DNA from: Bacteroidia bacterium
GTDB lineage: Bacteria > Bacteroidota > Bacteroidia > Chitinophagales > JAUHXS01
Length of the DNA stretch: 64,000 nucleotides
Direction: 5' to 3'
Assembly: GCA_030426955.1 (NCBI GenBank)
Contig: JAUHXS010000004.1
Location: forward strand, 1 to 64,000
Position numbers and translations under genes: made by a program. The notes under the pieces were generated by a model, which saw only the letters and a list, made by a program, of their open reading frames with translations, did not search any database and had not been told where the DNA came from. Each line of letters opens with the position of its first letter. The stretch's first letter is position 1. Below are positions 55,561-64,000 of the stretch, in pieces.

Positions 55561-55953
55561 TTACTTCCTCATTGGTGTGCACATCTCTATTAAAAAACCA
55601 TTATTATCAAGAACGTACCCCACTCTTTGTCCCCATGGTTTTTCTTTGATGGGTTCATATTCTTTTGCGCCTGCCTTTATCGCTCTTTCAAATTCACTAT
55701 CAAGGTCTTCCGATGTAAATGCTAGCTCTATTCCTGGAGGGTTTGTTAGGTTTGAGATCTTGGTAATTTCATTTTTGAAGTTCGACCTTGCTAATTTCAT
55801 CGACGCAAAAGAAATTGTTGTTTCTCCAGAAATTAATTCTCCATAATCGTTTTCTGGTGTAACAAACTTGCTTTTAAAACCAAAGGCTTTTTCATAAAAC
55901 GAAATTGTTTCTGTAACGTTTTCTACATATAGTATTACATAAGAGAGCTTCAT
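55561..55953 (-). CDS. VOC (glyoxalase/bleomycin resistance) family protein
   Basis: 130 residues. The beta-alpha-beta-beta-beta repeat is visible: LSYVILYVENVTETISFYEK with AFGF at the start, then ELAFTSEDLDSEFERAIKAG, and EKPWGQRVGYVLDNNGFLIE with CTPM at the end. Metal ligands seem to be present only partly (the first position is not His). Functions in this family range widely, so none is assigned. It ends 22 bases before rbfA and is divergent from the exporter gene. Confidence 0.88.
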   Translation of the reverse strand: MKLSYVILYVENVTETISFYEKAFGFKSKFVTPENDYGELISGETTISFASMKLARSNFKNEITKISNLTNPPGIELAFTSEDLDSEFERAIKAGAKEYEPIKEKPWGQRVGYVLDNNGFLIEMCTPMRK

Positions 55954-55982
55954 ATTAGATAAGTATCGTTTGGAAAAAGCTG

Positions 55983-56015
55983 TTGCTAAAATAAATAAAG
56001 ATATTGATATCTTTG
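55983..56015 (+). promoter_or_regulatory. Promoter of the MsbA-type exporter (TTG-N22-TATCTTTG)
   Basis: TTG at 55983-55985 and TATCTTTG at 56008-56015 are 22 bases apart, and the -7 box ends 49 bases before the TTG start at 56065. Confidence 0.65.
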
Positions 56016-56064
56016 CAGTCTCATACGCTATTTTGAAATCATGCGTTATGTATAAAAAGTCGAC

Positions 56065-57915
56065 TTGAAAAGTCTTTTTAACGTACTAAGATACACCAAG
56101 CCATATTCAGGATTTTTGATTCTAAATATCTTGTTTAATGTACTGTCCATTGTATTCTCAGTATTCTCATTTATTATTTTCATTCCTTTTCTTAGGCTTA
56201 TTTTTAGAGATGATATTAAAGACGTTACTCAGCCAATATGGTCTAGTGAAATATCATTAAACAGCCTAAAAACGTATTTAGAGCAATATTTCAATTATTC
56301 TTTTAATCAAATCATTGTCAATGCTCCTACCATTGAAGAAGGGAAATTAGATGCTTTATTATCTATATGCATTGCGATCATTTTAATCTTCTTATTCAAA
56401 AATGTTTTTAGATACCTTGCCCTGTTTTTTATAGCACCCGTTAGGCATGGAACGGTAAAGGATATCCGTTTTAGGCTTTACAAAAAAGTTTTAGATCTTC
56501 CACTTTCTTTCCATAGCAACAGTACAAGAGGAGATCTTATTGCAAGAATGACCTCTGATATTCAAGAGATTGAAATCTCTATCATGAGTGTTATTGAAAC
56601 GATTATCAAAGAGCCTGTTACAATACTGGTCTATCTTATTACGATGATTATTATTAGTCCTCAACTAACTTTATCTATACTTTTGATACTCCCCATTACT
56701 GGTTTTATCATTGGAAAGGTTGGAAAAACCCTAAAGCGATCTTCGGCAAAAGGACAACAGCAAATAGGACAACTATTAGCATTAATAGACGAATCCTTAA
56801 ATGGATTAAGAATTATTAAGGCTTTTAATGCAAATACTTATCAAAATCAGCGTTTTTTAAGAGCAAATCATCGACATTTTAATATTGTAAAGAGGATTTC
56901 GAGAAAACATAATCTATCCTCTCCCCTATCTGAATTTCTCGGCATGTCGGTAGTAGTGCTTGTTTTATGGTTTGGAGGAAGCCTGATTATTGGTGGAAAC
57001 TCTAGTTTAAGTGCAGAAACATTTCTAGTTTTCATTGCCATATTTTCACAAATCATTAATCCGGCAAAGTCATTCTCTACTGCGTTTTATAACATACAAA
57101 AGGGAAACGCTTCTGTTGAAAGAATTGAAAAAATACTAAATGAAGCAGTAAAAATAAAAGAAGTTGACTCACCCAAAAGCATTCATTCTTTTGAACAATC
57201 TATTGAATATGAAAATATTGCATTTGCCTATGAAGAAGCAAAAGTTTTAAACCAAATCAACCTAACCATTCCAAAGGGGAAAATGATAGCATTGGTTGGT
57301 GCTTCAGGTGGAGGAAAGTCAACCATGGTTGATCTATTACCAAGGTTCTACGACCCGATTGGGGGATCTATAAAAATTGATGGAGAGGATATTAAAAACT
57401 ACTATTTAAGTGACTTAAGAAAGCTTTTAGGTGTTGTGACTCAGCAATCTATCTTGTTTAATGACTCTGTAATGAATAATATTGCCTTTGGGGAAAGCAA
57501 CCCAGATAAAGGACGTGTTATTCAATCCGCAAAAATTGCCAATGCGCATACTTTCATTAAAGAACTTGAAAATGGTTATGATACAAATATTGGCAACCGA
57601 GGTGAAAAATTGAGCGGTGGGCAACGACAACGCTTAACTATTGCACGAGCAATTTATCAAAATCCGCCTATTTTAATTTTGGATGAGGCCACTTCAGCTT
57701 TAGACTCAGAATCCGAGAAATTGGTTCAGGAGGCATTGTTCAACTTGATGAAAAATCGAACTTCAATTGTCATTGCCCATCGATTATCTACGATTCAACA
57801 TGCCGACAAAATTGTTGTCATTGATAATGGAAATATTATTGAGGAAGGAACTCATGATGAATTGCTTAAGAAAGGTGGAGGATACGAAAAATTGGTAAAG
57901 CTTCAGGCTTTTTAG
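56065..57915 (+). CDS. MsbA-type ABC exporter (fused permease and ATPase)
   Basis: 616 residues from a TTG start. The transmembrane domain (six helices, about 1-320) begins FNVLRYTKPYSGFLILNILF and contains LDLPLSFHSNSTRGDLIARM with TSD. The ATPase has Walker A ALVGASGGGKSTMVDLLPRF, the Q-loop VTQQSILFNDSVMNNIAFGE, signature LSGGQRQRLTIARAIYQNPP, Walker B ILILDEATSALD, and the H-loop IVIAHRLSTIQHADKIVVID. Homologues flip lipid A-core or other lipids; here LPS flipping is a guess. No other gene of the pathway is adjacent. Confidence 0.92.
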   Translation: MKSLFNVLRYTKPYSGFLILNILFNVLSIVFSVFSFIIFIPFLRLIFRDDIKDVTQPIWSSEISLNSLKTYLEQYFNYSFNQIIVNAPTIEEGKLDALLSICIAIILIFLFKNVFRYLALFFIAPVRHGTVKDIRFRLYKKVLDLPLSFHSNSTRGDLIARMTSDIQEIEISIMSVIETIIKEPVTILVYLITMIIISPQLTLSILLILPITGFIIGKVGKTLKRSSAKGQQQIGQLLALIDESLNGLRIIKAFNANTYQNQRFLRANHRHFNIVKRISRKHNLSSPLSEFLGMSVVVLVLWFGGSLIIGGNSSLSAETFLVFIAIFSQIINPAKSFSTAFYNIQKGNASVERIEKILNEAVKIKEVDSPKSIHSFEQSIEYENIAFAYEEAKVLNQINLTIPKGKMIALVGASGGGKSTMVDLLPRFYDPIGGSIKIDGEDIKNYYLSDLRKLLGVVTQQSILFNDSVMNNIAFGESNPDKGRVIQSAKIANAHTFIKELENGYDTNIGNRGEKLSGGQRQRLTIARAIYQNPPILILDEATSALDSESEKLVQEALFNLMKNRTSIVIAHRLSTIQHADKIVVIDNGNIIEEGTHDELLKKGGGYEKLVKLQAF

Positions 57916-57979
57916 GTATATACAGAGACAAGAGCCATTAGCCAAAAGGCAATAGTTGTTTTCTTAAAATAATTAAACT

Positions 57980-58492
57980 ATGGAAATATTAAAATTAACA
58001 ACAGATTGGGCAAAAGCCGAACTTGTTTCAACCTCATTCTTTATTGTTATTGGAATTGCATTCGTCCTGGCAAGTTTCGGTTTTTGGCAGTTTGGAAAAA
58101 CTGATTTAACTCGAGCCTATATAATTCCAATGTTAGTGGCAGGTATCTTTTTAATAACTGTTGGCTTGGGCTTGTTTTTTACTAATAAAGCAAGAATCAC
58201 AAAGTTTGAAACAGCCTACAATGATGATATTTCGACATTTGTAGCTTCAGAACTGGAGCGCTCTGAAGCAACTTTAAAGGAGTATAAAACTATTGTTTTT
58301 ACCGCTATTCCGTTCATCATAGTGGCTTGTGGCTTAGTTATTTTCTTGGTAAACACACCAATATGGCGAGCAAGTATGATTTCAACAATTGCTATGTTAG
58401 CCGTTATTTTGCTAATTGATGGTTTGGCCCACGCTCGAATTGAAGCCTACTATAAAGAATTAAAAAAAGCAGAGATAGTAAAAGAAAAATAG
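57980..58492 (+). CDS. Four-helix membrane protein of unknown function
   Basis: 170 residues with four predicted membrane helices: FIVIGIAFVLASFGFWQFGK, YIIPMLVAGIFLITVGLGLF, VFTAIPFIIVACGLVIFLV, and ASMISTIAMLAVILLIDGLA. Between helices 2 and 3 is a polar cytoplasmic or periplasmic segment (FETAYNDDISTFVASELERS). No signal peptide or known family recognised. It follows the exporter gene by 64 bases on the same strand and could be co-transcribed with it. Confidence 0.78.
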   Translation: MEILKLTTDWAKAELVSTSFFIVIGIAFVLASFGFWQFGKTDLTRAYIIPMLVAGIFLITVGLGLFFTNKARITKFETAYNDDISTFVASELERSEATLKEYKTIVFTAIPFIIVACGLVIFLVNTPIWRASMISTIAMLAVILLIDGLAHARIEAYYKELKKAEIVKEK

Positions 58493-58591
58493 CTATACTC
58501 GACAATATGTATAGCAAGAGATCATTGAAAAACTAATTTTACATTTAAGCGGAGAGAAGCTCCTATTACTAATGCAAGAGTCATGCAAACG

Positions 58592-59863
58592 TTATTCAAC
58601 TACCACCAAATGATAATTTTTCTTCCCTCGTTGAACTAAAATATACTTGCCTCCGATCAAATCATCTTCATTAACGATATACTCGCTATCGGTTACTTTT
58701 TCCTTATTGATGCTTAACGCATTTTCTTTGATTGTTCTTCGTGCCTCTCCTTTGGAACTTAACACATTTGAAACCTCTGAGACGAAATCAACTACGTTCG
58801 TATTGAGATCACTTTTGCTCACATTCGCTTGAGGAACACCCTCAAATATATCTAGTAAATCCCTCTCTGAAAGCTCCTTCAAAGCATCACTAGTGGCTTT
58901 TCCAAAAAGAATATTTGATGCTTTTACCGCCATCTCATAATCTTCTTGAGAGTGCACGCGAACCGTAATATCTTCTGCCAATCGCTTTTGCAATAACCTC
59001 ATATGTGGAGCCTCATTATGTTCTATTTCTATGTTCTCAATTTCTTCTTTGTCCAATAAGGTGAAGATTCTTATGTACTTACTAGCATCTTCATCAGAAG
59101 TGTTTAGCCAAAATTGGTAAAATTTGTAGGGCGATGTTTTTTCTTTATCCAACCACACATTTCCCTCCTCTGTTTTTCCAAATTTTCCACCATCTGCTTT
59201 TTTAATCAAAGGACAAGTTAAGGCAAAAGCTTCTCCACCATCTTTTCTCCTAATCAATTCTGTTCCAGTCACAATGTTTCCCCATTGATCTGATCCACCC
59301 ATTTGAATTTTACATCCTTTATTCTGGTACAAATGGTAAAAGTCATATCCTTGAACTAACTGGTAAGTAAACTCCGTAAAAGACATGCCTGTTTCCAATC
59401 GCTTTTGTACTGAGTCTTTAGCCATCATGTAGCTAATCGTGATGTGTTTACCCACATCTCTTATAAAGTCCAAAAAACTAAATTTTTCAAACCAATCGTA
59501 ATTGTTTACTATTTCAGCTGGATTTTTTACCGCCTCAAAGTCCAAAAATTTCTCCAATTGTTTCTTGACACACCACAAGTTGTGTTCCAAAGTATCTTTT
59601 GATAATAAATTCCTTTCTTCAGACTTTCCTGAAGGGTCCCCTACCATGCCTGTTGCGCCTCCAACCAAAGCAATCGGTTTGTGACCTGCTCGTTGAAAAT
59701 GAACTAATATCATTATTTGAACTAAACTTCCGATATGTAAAGAATCTGCAGTAGGATCAAAGCCAATATATCCAGATGTCATTTCTTTTTCAAGCTGCTC
59801 TTCCGTGCCTGGCATAATATCGTGTATCATGCCTCTCCATTTTAGTTCTTCTACAAATGACAT
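58592..59863 (-). CDS. tyrS: Tyrosyl-tRNA synthetase
   Basis: 423 residues, class I synthetase. The HIGH motif appears as [12 protein letters not shown], the tyrosine-binding region as [20 protein letters not shown] with SDQWGNI, and the KMSKS loop as [11 protein letters not shown]. An S4 RNA-binding domain covers about residues 350-423 ([18 protein letters not shown]). The single copy near a hypothetical gene is typical. An alternative start is not needed because [20 protein letters not shown] is conserved. Confidence 0.97.
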   Translation of the reverse strand: MSFVEELKWRGMIHDIMPGTEEQLEKEMTSGYIGFDPTADSLHIGSLVQIMILVHFQRAGHKPIALVGGATGMVGDPSGKSEERNLLSKDTLEHNLWCVKKQLEKFLDFEAVKNPAEIVNNYDWFEKFSFLDFIRDVGKHITISYMMAKDSVQKRLETGMSFTEFTYQLVQGYDFYHLYQNKGCKIQMGGSDQWGNIVTGTELIRRKDGGEAFALTCPLIKKADGGKFGKTEEGNVWLDKEKTSPYKFYQFWLNTSDEDASKYIRIFTLLDKEEIENIEIEHNEAPHMRLLQKRLAEDITVRVHSQEDYEMAVKASNILFGKATSDALKELSERDLLDIFEGVPQANVSKSDLNTNVVDFVSEVSNVLSSKGEARRTIKENALSINKEKVTDSEYIVNEDDLIGGKYILVQRGKKNYHLVVVE

Positions 59864-59973
59864 AGTTCTTTTTTTGTAAAGATACTAAGTACTTGCACAT
59901 TTTGTGAACGTACACAGTCTCAATATTGTTAATCTTTAAACATTATAAGTTGTAATGTGTATTTTTACGCAGC

Positions 59974-60630
59974 ATGAATTTTTTATCTCATCATTATATT
60001 ATCCATAAAGACGCCAGACCTTACTACTCCTTAGGAAATATTTTACCAGATCTTACCAGAATAGTACACAAAGATTTTAGAATAAGCACTGAAATTCATC
60101 TTAATACAAGAGATAATAAAATTCAAGAAATTGTAGATGGCGCCAAATTTCATCATTATGCTGATTCTGTATTTCACAATTCTTCTTTTTTCAAACAAAA
60201 TGACACATTCATTCTAAAAAGACTGAAGTCACTAAACTTAGAGAGCATAGACAAGTACCTTTACTTCTTATCCCACATCATGCTGGAGATCATTCTTGAT
60301 CGCATTTTAGTAAAACGTGACCCCCACGTTTGTGACCACTTTTATGAGAGCCTTAAACAGGTAAAATATACGGTCATAGGTACCTTTTTTGACCAAATTG
60401 GTAAAGGAGAATATTCCGAAAAGTTCCAGCAGTTTTTCGAACACTTTAAGGCCGAACAATACTTACGAGAATATGTACACAATGAAAGTGTTATTTTTGC
60501 GTTAAATAAGGTATATCAGCGAATTATAGACATTGAGTTTACGGCTGAGGATAAAAAAAAGATTAATGACATTATCCCTGAAATTGAAGCACATATTGAG
60601 CCTCATTATCCCAAAATGTTTACCTTTTAG
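59974..60630 (+). CDS. Possible ACP phosphodiesterase-like (DUF479) protein
   Basis: 218 residues, probably all-helical. MNFLSHHYIIHKDARPYYSL with GNILPDL and GAKFHHYADSVFHNSSFF resemble the start and the His/Asp motif of the HD-like AcpH fold (MNFLAHxxL, GNxxxD, HxxxDxxxH), and the protein ends HYPKMFTF like AcpH's YPRM. AcpH removes phosphopantetheine from acyl carrier protein, but similarity is faint, so the activity is uncertain. The gene lies 4 bases upstream of the PorV2-like gene, so it may be expressed with secretion genes. Confidence 0.5.
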   Translation: MNFLSHHYIIHKDARPYYSLGNILPDLTRIVHKDFRISTEIHLNTRDNKIQEIVDGAKFHHYADSVFHNSSFFKQNDTFILKRLKSLNLESIDKYLYFLSHIMLEIILDRILVKRDPHVCDHFYESLKQVKYTVIGTFFDQIGKGEYSEKFQQFFEHFKAEQYLREYVHNESVIFALNKVYQRIIDIEFTAEDKKKINDIIPEIEAHIEPHYPKMFTF

Positions 60631-60634
60631 CACC

Positions 60635-61726
60635 TTGAGAAGGTTTGTTAGCATATCATTGTTATTTTTTATTGTCAGTAATGCTTTTTCGGAAACCAGA
60701 AAGTATAGCAATGAGTTTTTAGCCATCGGAGTTGGTGCAAGAGGGCTAAGCATGGGGGGAGCTCAAGTCGCTATTACCAACAATACTTATGCAGGATATT
60801 GGAACCCTGCTGGACTCAGTATGATAGAAAACGATGCTCAAGTTGCCTTCATGCATGCAGAATACTTTGCTGGAATTGCCAACTACGACTACGGAAGTGT
60901 TGCTATACCTATAAAAGATAAGTCTAGGGTAGTTGGGCTTTCTGTTATTCGATTTGGTGTAGATGATATTCCTAATACACTTTCACTAATAGAACCAGAC
61001 GGCAGCATCAACTATGATAACATTACTTCTTTTTCTGTAGCTGACTATGCATTTTTGTTTTCCTATGCTCAGAAAATAAAAATTAAAGACCTGGACATTA
61101 ATGTTGGAGGTAATGCCAAGATCATACACCGAAAAGTTGGTCCGTTTGCCAAGGCATGGGGCTTTGGTCTTGATGCAGGAGCTCAAATGAGCTATAAAAG
61201 TTGGCAGTTTGGTGCTTTCTTTAGAGATGTAACTTCTACTTTCAATGCCTGGTCTTTTACTTTTACTGAAGAGGAGAAAGATGTATTGACTCAAACAGGA
61301 AATATCATTCCAACTAACTCTGTTGAAATAACACTCCCCAGATTAATTCTTGGTACTGCTTATTACAAGGAAATCGGGGAAAACTTCGGTATCCTAGGAA
61401 CGGCTGATTTAGAAACAACAACCGATGGAAAACGAAATAGCCTCATCAGAACCAACTTTATTAGCATCGACCCTAGAATTGGGGTTGAAGGGAATTATAA
61501 AAAGTTTGTTTTTTTGAGAGCTGGTATTAATAACTTTCAAAAGATCCAGCAAGACTTTACTGGAAAGAATATTACGGTTCTTCAGCCAGCTATTGGATTA
61601 GGTGTAAAAATTCGAAACTTTTACCTGGATTATGCGTTAAGTAGATTAAATACTAGCTTGCCAATATACTCTAACTTTTTCTCTGTTAGGCTAGATATTG
61701 ATAAGACTGTACCCTCTGCACCATGA
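60635..61726 (+). CDS. PorV2-like outer membrane protein of the type IX system
   Basis: 363 residues from a TTG at 60635, which places a good signal peptide at the start (MRRFVSISLLFFIVSNAFSE); the frame is open further upstream inside the previous gene but without a plausible start. SNEFLAIGVGARGLSMGGAQ with VAITNNTYAGYWNPAGLS is the defining N-terminus of PorV/PorQ family barrels. The rest is a beta-barrel ending in LDYALSRLNTSLPIYSNFFS. PorV shuttles T9SS cargo to the PorU sortase; this paralog is paired with a PorU2-like gene by an ATGA overlap at 61723. Confidence 0.9.
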   Translation: MRRFVSISLLFFIVSNAFSETRKYSNEFLAIGVGARGLSMGGAQVAITNNTYAGYWNPAGLSMIENDAQVAFMHAEYFAGIANYDYGSVAIPIKDKSRVVGLSVIRFGVDDIPNTLSLIEPDGSINYDNITSFSVADYAFLFSYAQKIKIKDLDINVGGNAKIIHRKVGPFAKAWGFGLDAGAQMSYKSWQFGAFFRDVTSTFNAWSFTFTEEEKDVLTQTGNIIPTNSVEITLPRLILGTAYYKEIGENFGILGTADLETTTDGKRNSLIRTNFISIDPRIGVEGNYKKFVFLRAGINNFQKIQQDFTGKNITVLQPAIGLGVKIRNFYLDYALSRLNTSLPIYSNFFSVRLDIDKTVPSAP

Positions 61727-64000
61727 GACAGCTCATATATGCCCTGATATTCTTATTTATCATATTTAGCAAGCTAACATATGGCCAGCAATATGGTAAT
61801 GAATGGATTGACTTCTCTAGATCTTACTTTAAAGTCCAAGTTTACAAAGAGGGGATGTACAAGATACCCTATCAATTATTAGTTGATAACGGTATCCCGA
61901 CTGGTACAGTTACGGGTGCAAATTTTCAATTGTTTTTCATGGGAGAGGAAGTACCAATATTCGTGACAACATCCGGAATATTATCATCTGGAGACTATAT
62001 CGAGTTTTATGGTCGAAAAAATGATGGTCAATTCGATCAATTGCTCTACCCAGATTCCTCTTGGCAACCGAACACCTTCAATAGCCTGTTTAACGATACT
62101 GCTATTTATTATATTACGTGGAACGGTTTATCCACAAACGAGAGATACACAAATGTTACAAATGATATATCAAGCCCCCCTGTAAAAGAAGATTTTTATA
62201 TACATACCTCTAGGTTAGTTTTGTCTGGTGAGTTGTGTAACGGAAGACCTTACAATACAGTAGCTGATGATGTATATTCATCGCAATATGAAGAAGGCAA
62301 AGGCTGGGTTGGTATTAGTTTTGCAACACCATCATCAGCATACGACGATTTTAAATCTTATAATCTTACGACGAATCATATTTATGCTAGCGGACCACCA
62401 GCAAGCATAAAAACAACTGTCATTGCAAACTCCAACGACAATCATCGTTTACAAATAGATGTTGAAAGCACAAATTATATTGACGTTACTAAAAGTGGTT
62501 ATGGTATTCAAAGGTTTGATTTTAATGTTCCCTTAACTGGGTTGCAAGAACCGCAAACCAACTTTTTATACACAGCTGTTCCAGTTACTGATGCTTACAA
62601 TCGCAATAATGTATCTTATCTTCAAATTGATTATCCCAGAACTTTTGATTTTAACAATGCAATATCTTGGTCTTTTGAGATAAATAATACCAGTACAACC
62701 TATCTCGAAATCACTAATTTCAATGAGCAGGGCACTACCCCTATTTTATATGATCGGGCGAATAACATCAGAATAGAGGGCATTACACAAGCTGGGGTTT
62801 TAAAATATGTGCTTCCTCCTGTGGCTGATACTAGGCGGTTGTTTTTAACAAATCAAAATGTTTCCGTTTTTGAAGAAATTGACGAACTAGAAGCTATTAC
62901 TTTTATTGATTATTCTTCTGTTTCCAATCAAGGAGATTTTATCTTATTGTCGGATGAGCGTTTTTTAGATGATGGCAACAGTAATAATTATATTGCCGAC
63001 TACGCAAATTATCGAAATAGCCAGGGAAGTGATGTCATTACTGTAATGATAAACCAACTATATGATCAATTTGCTTATGGTATTAGAAAGCACCCTATAT
63101 CTATCACTAATTTTAGTCATTTTGCAATAGACAATTGGGCAACTATACCGCAGCATTTATTTATAGTTGGGAAAGGGTTAGAGATCAACTATTTATCAAG
63201 TAACTACTCTTCTTGCATCATTCCTACTTTCGGCATTCCTGGTTCGGATAATCTTTTAACTGCTGATATTGGTAGTTTCGTTCCTCAAATAGCAACTGGA
63301 AGACTTTCTGTTGAGTCTGTCGCTGATATTAAAATTTATTTGGATAAAGTGGAAGAATTCGAGTCGAACCAAAGCCTACCTCAAACTATTTCAGATAAAC
63401 TATGGATGAAACAAGCTATTCACTTAGGAGGAGGAAAAAATGAAAGTGAGCAAAATACCTTTAAAAATTATCTCAATAATTATGGCAATACCTTTAAAAA
63501 CATTGCATACGGAGGTACTGTTAATTCATTTTACAAAACAAGTTCTGACCCAATACAAATATCTGAATCCGAACAAATAACTAGCCTTATTAGAAATGGA
63601 GCTTCATTAATGACTTTTTTTGGTCATGGATCAACTGGCTCATTTGATTACAGTGTTGATAATCCTGAGAATTTTAATAATAAAGGCAAATACCCTTTGA
63701 TCTTCTCTAATGCTTGTTTCACAGGAGCTATTCATGTCCCATTCGATAATATAAGTGAAGATTTTGTATTAATAAAAGATGAAGGAGCTATCGGATTTTT
63801 ATCTGCTTCTTCTTTTTCAACGGTTTCAGCATTAAATACATTTGCTAATAACTTTTATAAGGTATTATCCCAGCCCTCTACTTATGGATTGAGCATTGGT
63901 AACACTATAAATCAGGCAATAGACGATATCAGTAGTACTTCTTCTAATATTTACAGCAGATTTACTTGTGAGCAGATGAACCTACATGGTGATCCCGCCT
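61723..64000 (+). CDS. PorU2-like C25 (gingipain-type) cysteine protease, cut by window end
   Basis: At least 759 residues; the 3' end lies beyond the window. A signal peptide (LIYALIFLFIIFSKLTYGQQ) is followed by an N-terminal beta-rich region (YFKVQVYKEGMYKIPYQLLV) and the C25 caspase-like domain. The catalytic pair is visible as H635 in TFFGHGSTGSFDYSVD and C665 in LIFSNACFTGAIHV, and EQMNLHGDPA matches the family's LLGDPAL segment. PorU is the sortase that cleaves T9SS C-terminal domains and attaches cargo; the paralog pairing with PorV2 suggests a dedicated or alternative sortase. Overlap with the upstream gene indicates coupled translation. Confidence 0.9.
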   Translation, partial: MRQLIYALIFLFIIFSKLTYGQQYGNEWIDFSRSYFKVQVYKEGMYKIPYQLLVDNGIPTGTVTGANFQLFFMGEEVPIFVTTSGILSSGDYIEFYGRKNDGQFDQLLYPDSSWQPNTFNSLFNDTAIYYITWNGLSTNERYTNVTNDISSPPVKEDFYIHTSRLVLSGELCNGRPYNTVADDVYSSQYEEGKGWVGISFATPSSAYDDFKSYNLTTNHIYASGPPASIKTTVIANSNDNHRLQIDVESTNYIDVTKSGYGIQRFDFNVPLTGLQEPQTNFLYTAVPVTDAYNRNNVSYLQIDYPRTFDFNNAISWSFEINNTSTTYLEITNFNEQGTTPILYDRANNIRIEGITQAGVLKYVLPPVADTRRLFLTNQNVSVFEEIDELEAITFIDYSSVSNQGDFILLSDERFLDDGNSNNYIADYANYRNSQGSDVITVMINQLYDQFAYGIRKHPISITNFSHFAIDNWATIPQHLFIVGKGLEINYLSSNYSSCIIPTFGIPGSDNLLTADIGSFVPQIATGRLSVESVADIKIYLDKVEEFESNQSLPQTISDKLWMKQAIHLGGGKNESEQNTFKNYLNNYGNTFKNIAYGGTVNSFYKTSSDPIQISESEQITSLIRNGASLMTFFGHGSTGSFDYSVDNPENFNNKGKYPLIFSNACFTGAIHVPFDNISEDFVLIKDEGAIGFLSASSFSTVSALNTFANNFYKVLSQPSTYGLSIGNTINQAIDDISSTSSNIYSRFTCEQMNLHGDPA

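Noticed and set aside
58492-58515. Hairpin GCTATAC/GTATAGC after the four-helix membrane protein gene
   Set aside because: The stem is only 7 bp and has no T-run, so it is too weak to list as a terminator.
60533-60634. PorV2-like gene starting at 60533 inside the previous gene
   Set aside because: That start would bury the signal peptide about 35 residues inside; the TTG at 60635 places it at the N-terminus, 4 bases after the previous stop.

Overview
The window comes from a member of the Bacteroidota, most likely the Cytophagia. It carries several type IX secretion (T9SS) components: a PorP/SprF family protein, two PorE-like proteins, a PorV2-like barrel and a PorU2-like C25 protease. Several genes are preceded by the Bacteroidota promoter pattern TTTG-N19-22-TAnnTTTG. 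Intergenic DNA is AT-rich, Shine-Dalgarno sequences are nearly absent, and TTG starts are common. No rRNA, tRNA, CRISPR array, transposase or prophage was seen.

Layout. 1-8.6 kb holds the end of an unknown gene, an ECF sigma factor overlapped by a glycosyltransferase gene, tgt, an LptF/G permease, a secreted protein, a divergent Lrp regulator and ahcY pair, and a second glycosyltransferase. 8.6-11 kb has the DNA-binding protein HU and a secreted protein built from thirteen 40-residue repeats. 11.1-17.5 kb is mostly minus-strand metabolism and translation (DUF899 protein, kbl, asnS, accA, tryptophan dioxygenase) around two small plus-strand secreted proteins. 17.5-22.5 kb holds a PIN-domain gene with an unknown overlapping partner, a glycosyltransferase fused to what looks like a degraded phosphosugar-transferase half, a conserved hypothetical gene, a MITE-like palindromic element and recR.

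22.7-37.9 kb is a complete division and cell wall (dcw) cluster: mraZ, rsmH, ftsL-like, ftsI, murE, mraY, murD, ftsW, murG, murC, ftsQ, ftsA, ftsZ. Its genes overlap or nearly touch, and a 10-bp-spaced MraZ-type operator lies in front. murD is split into two frames at a run of ten A; a -1 shift joins them into a normal 446-residue enzyme. A SiaC-like phosphoprotein follows ftsZ, then paaN and a SiaB-like kinase with a duplicated domain.

41-64 kb holds the PorP/SprF protein, a barrel-like protein, a cupin, parE, fbp, a hydrolase, a 2-oxoacid dehydrogenase E2 gene, the two tandem PorE-like genes, a RelE/ParE toxin-antitoxin pair, a LolC/E-type permease with rbfA, an MsbA-type exporter, tyrS, and at the right edge a translationally coupled PorV2-PorU2 pair cut off by the window end.

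The most unusual items are the murD frameshift, the 40-residue repeat protein, the PIN-domain operon with a large unknown partner, the chimeric glycosyltransferase, a Tgt whose three zinc cysteines are all serine, and a strong hairpin just before kbl that lacks a terminator U-tract on the coding strand.
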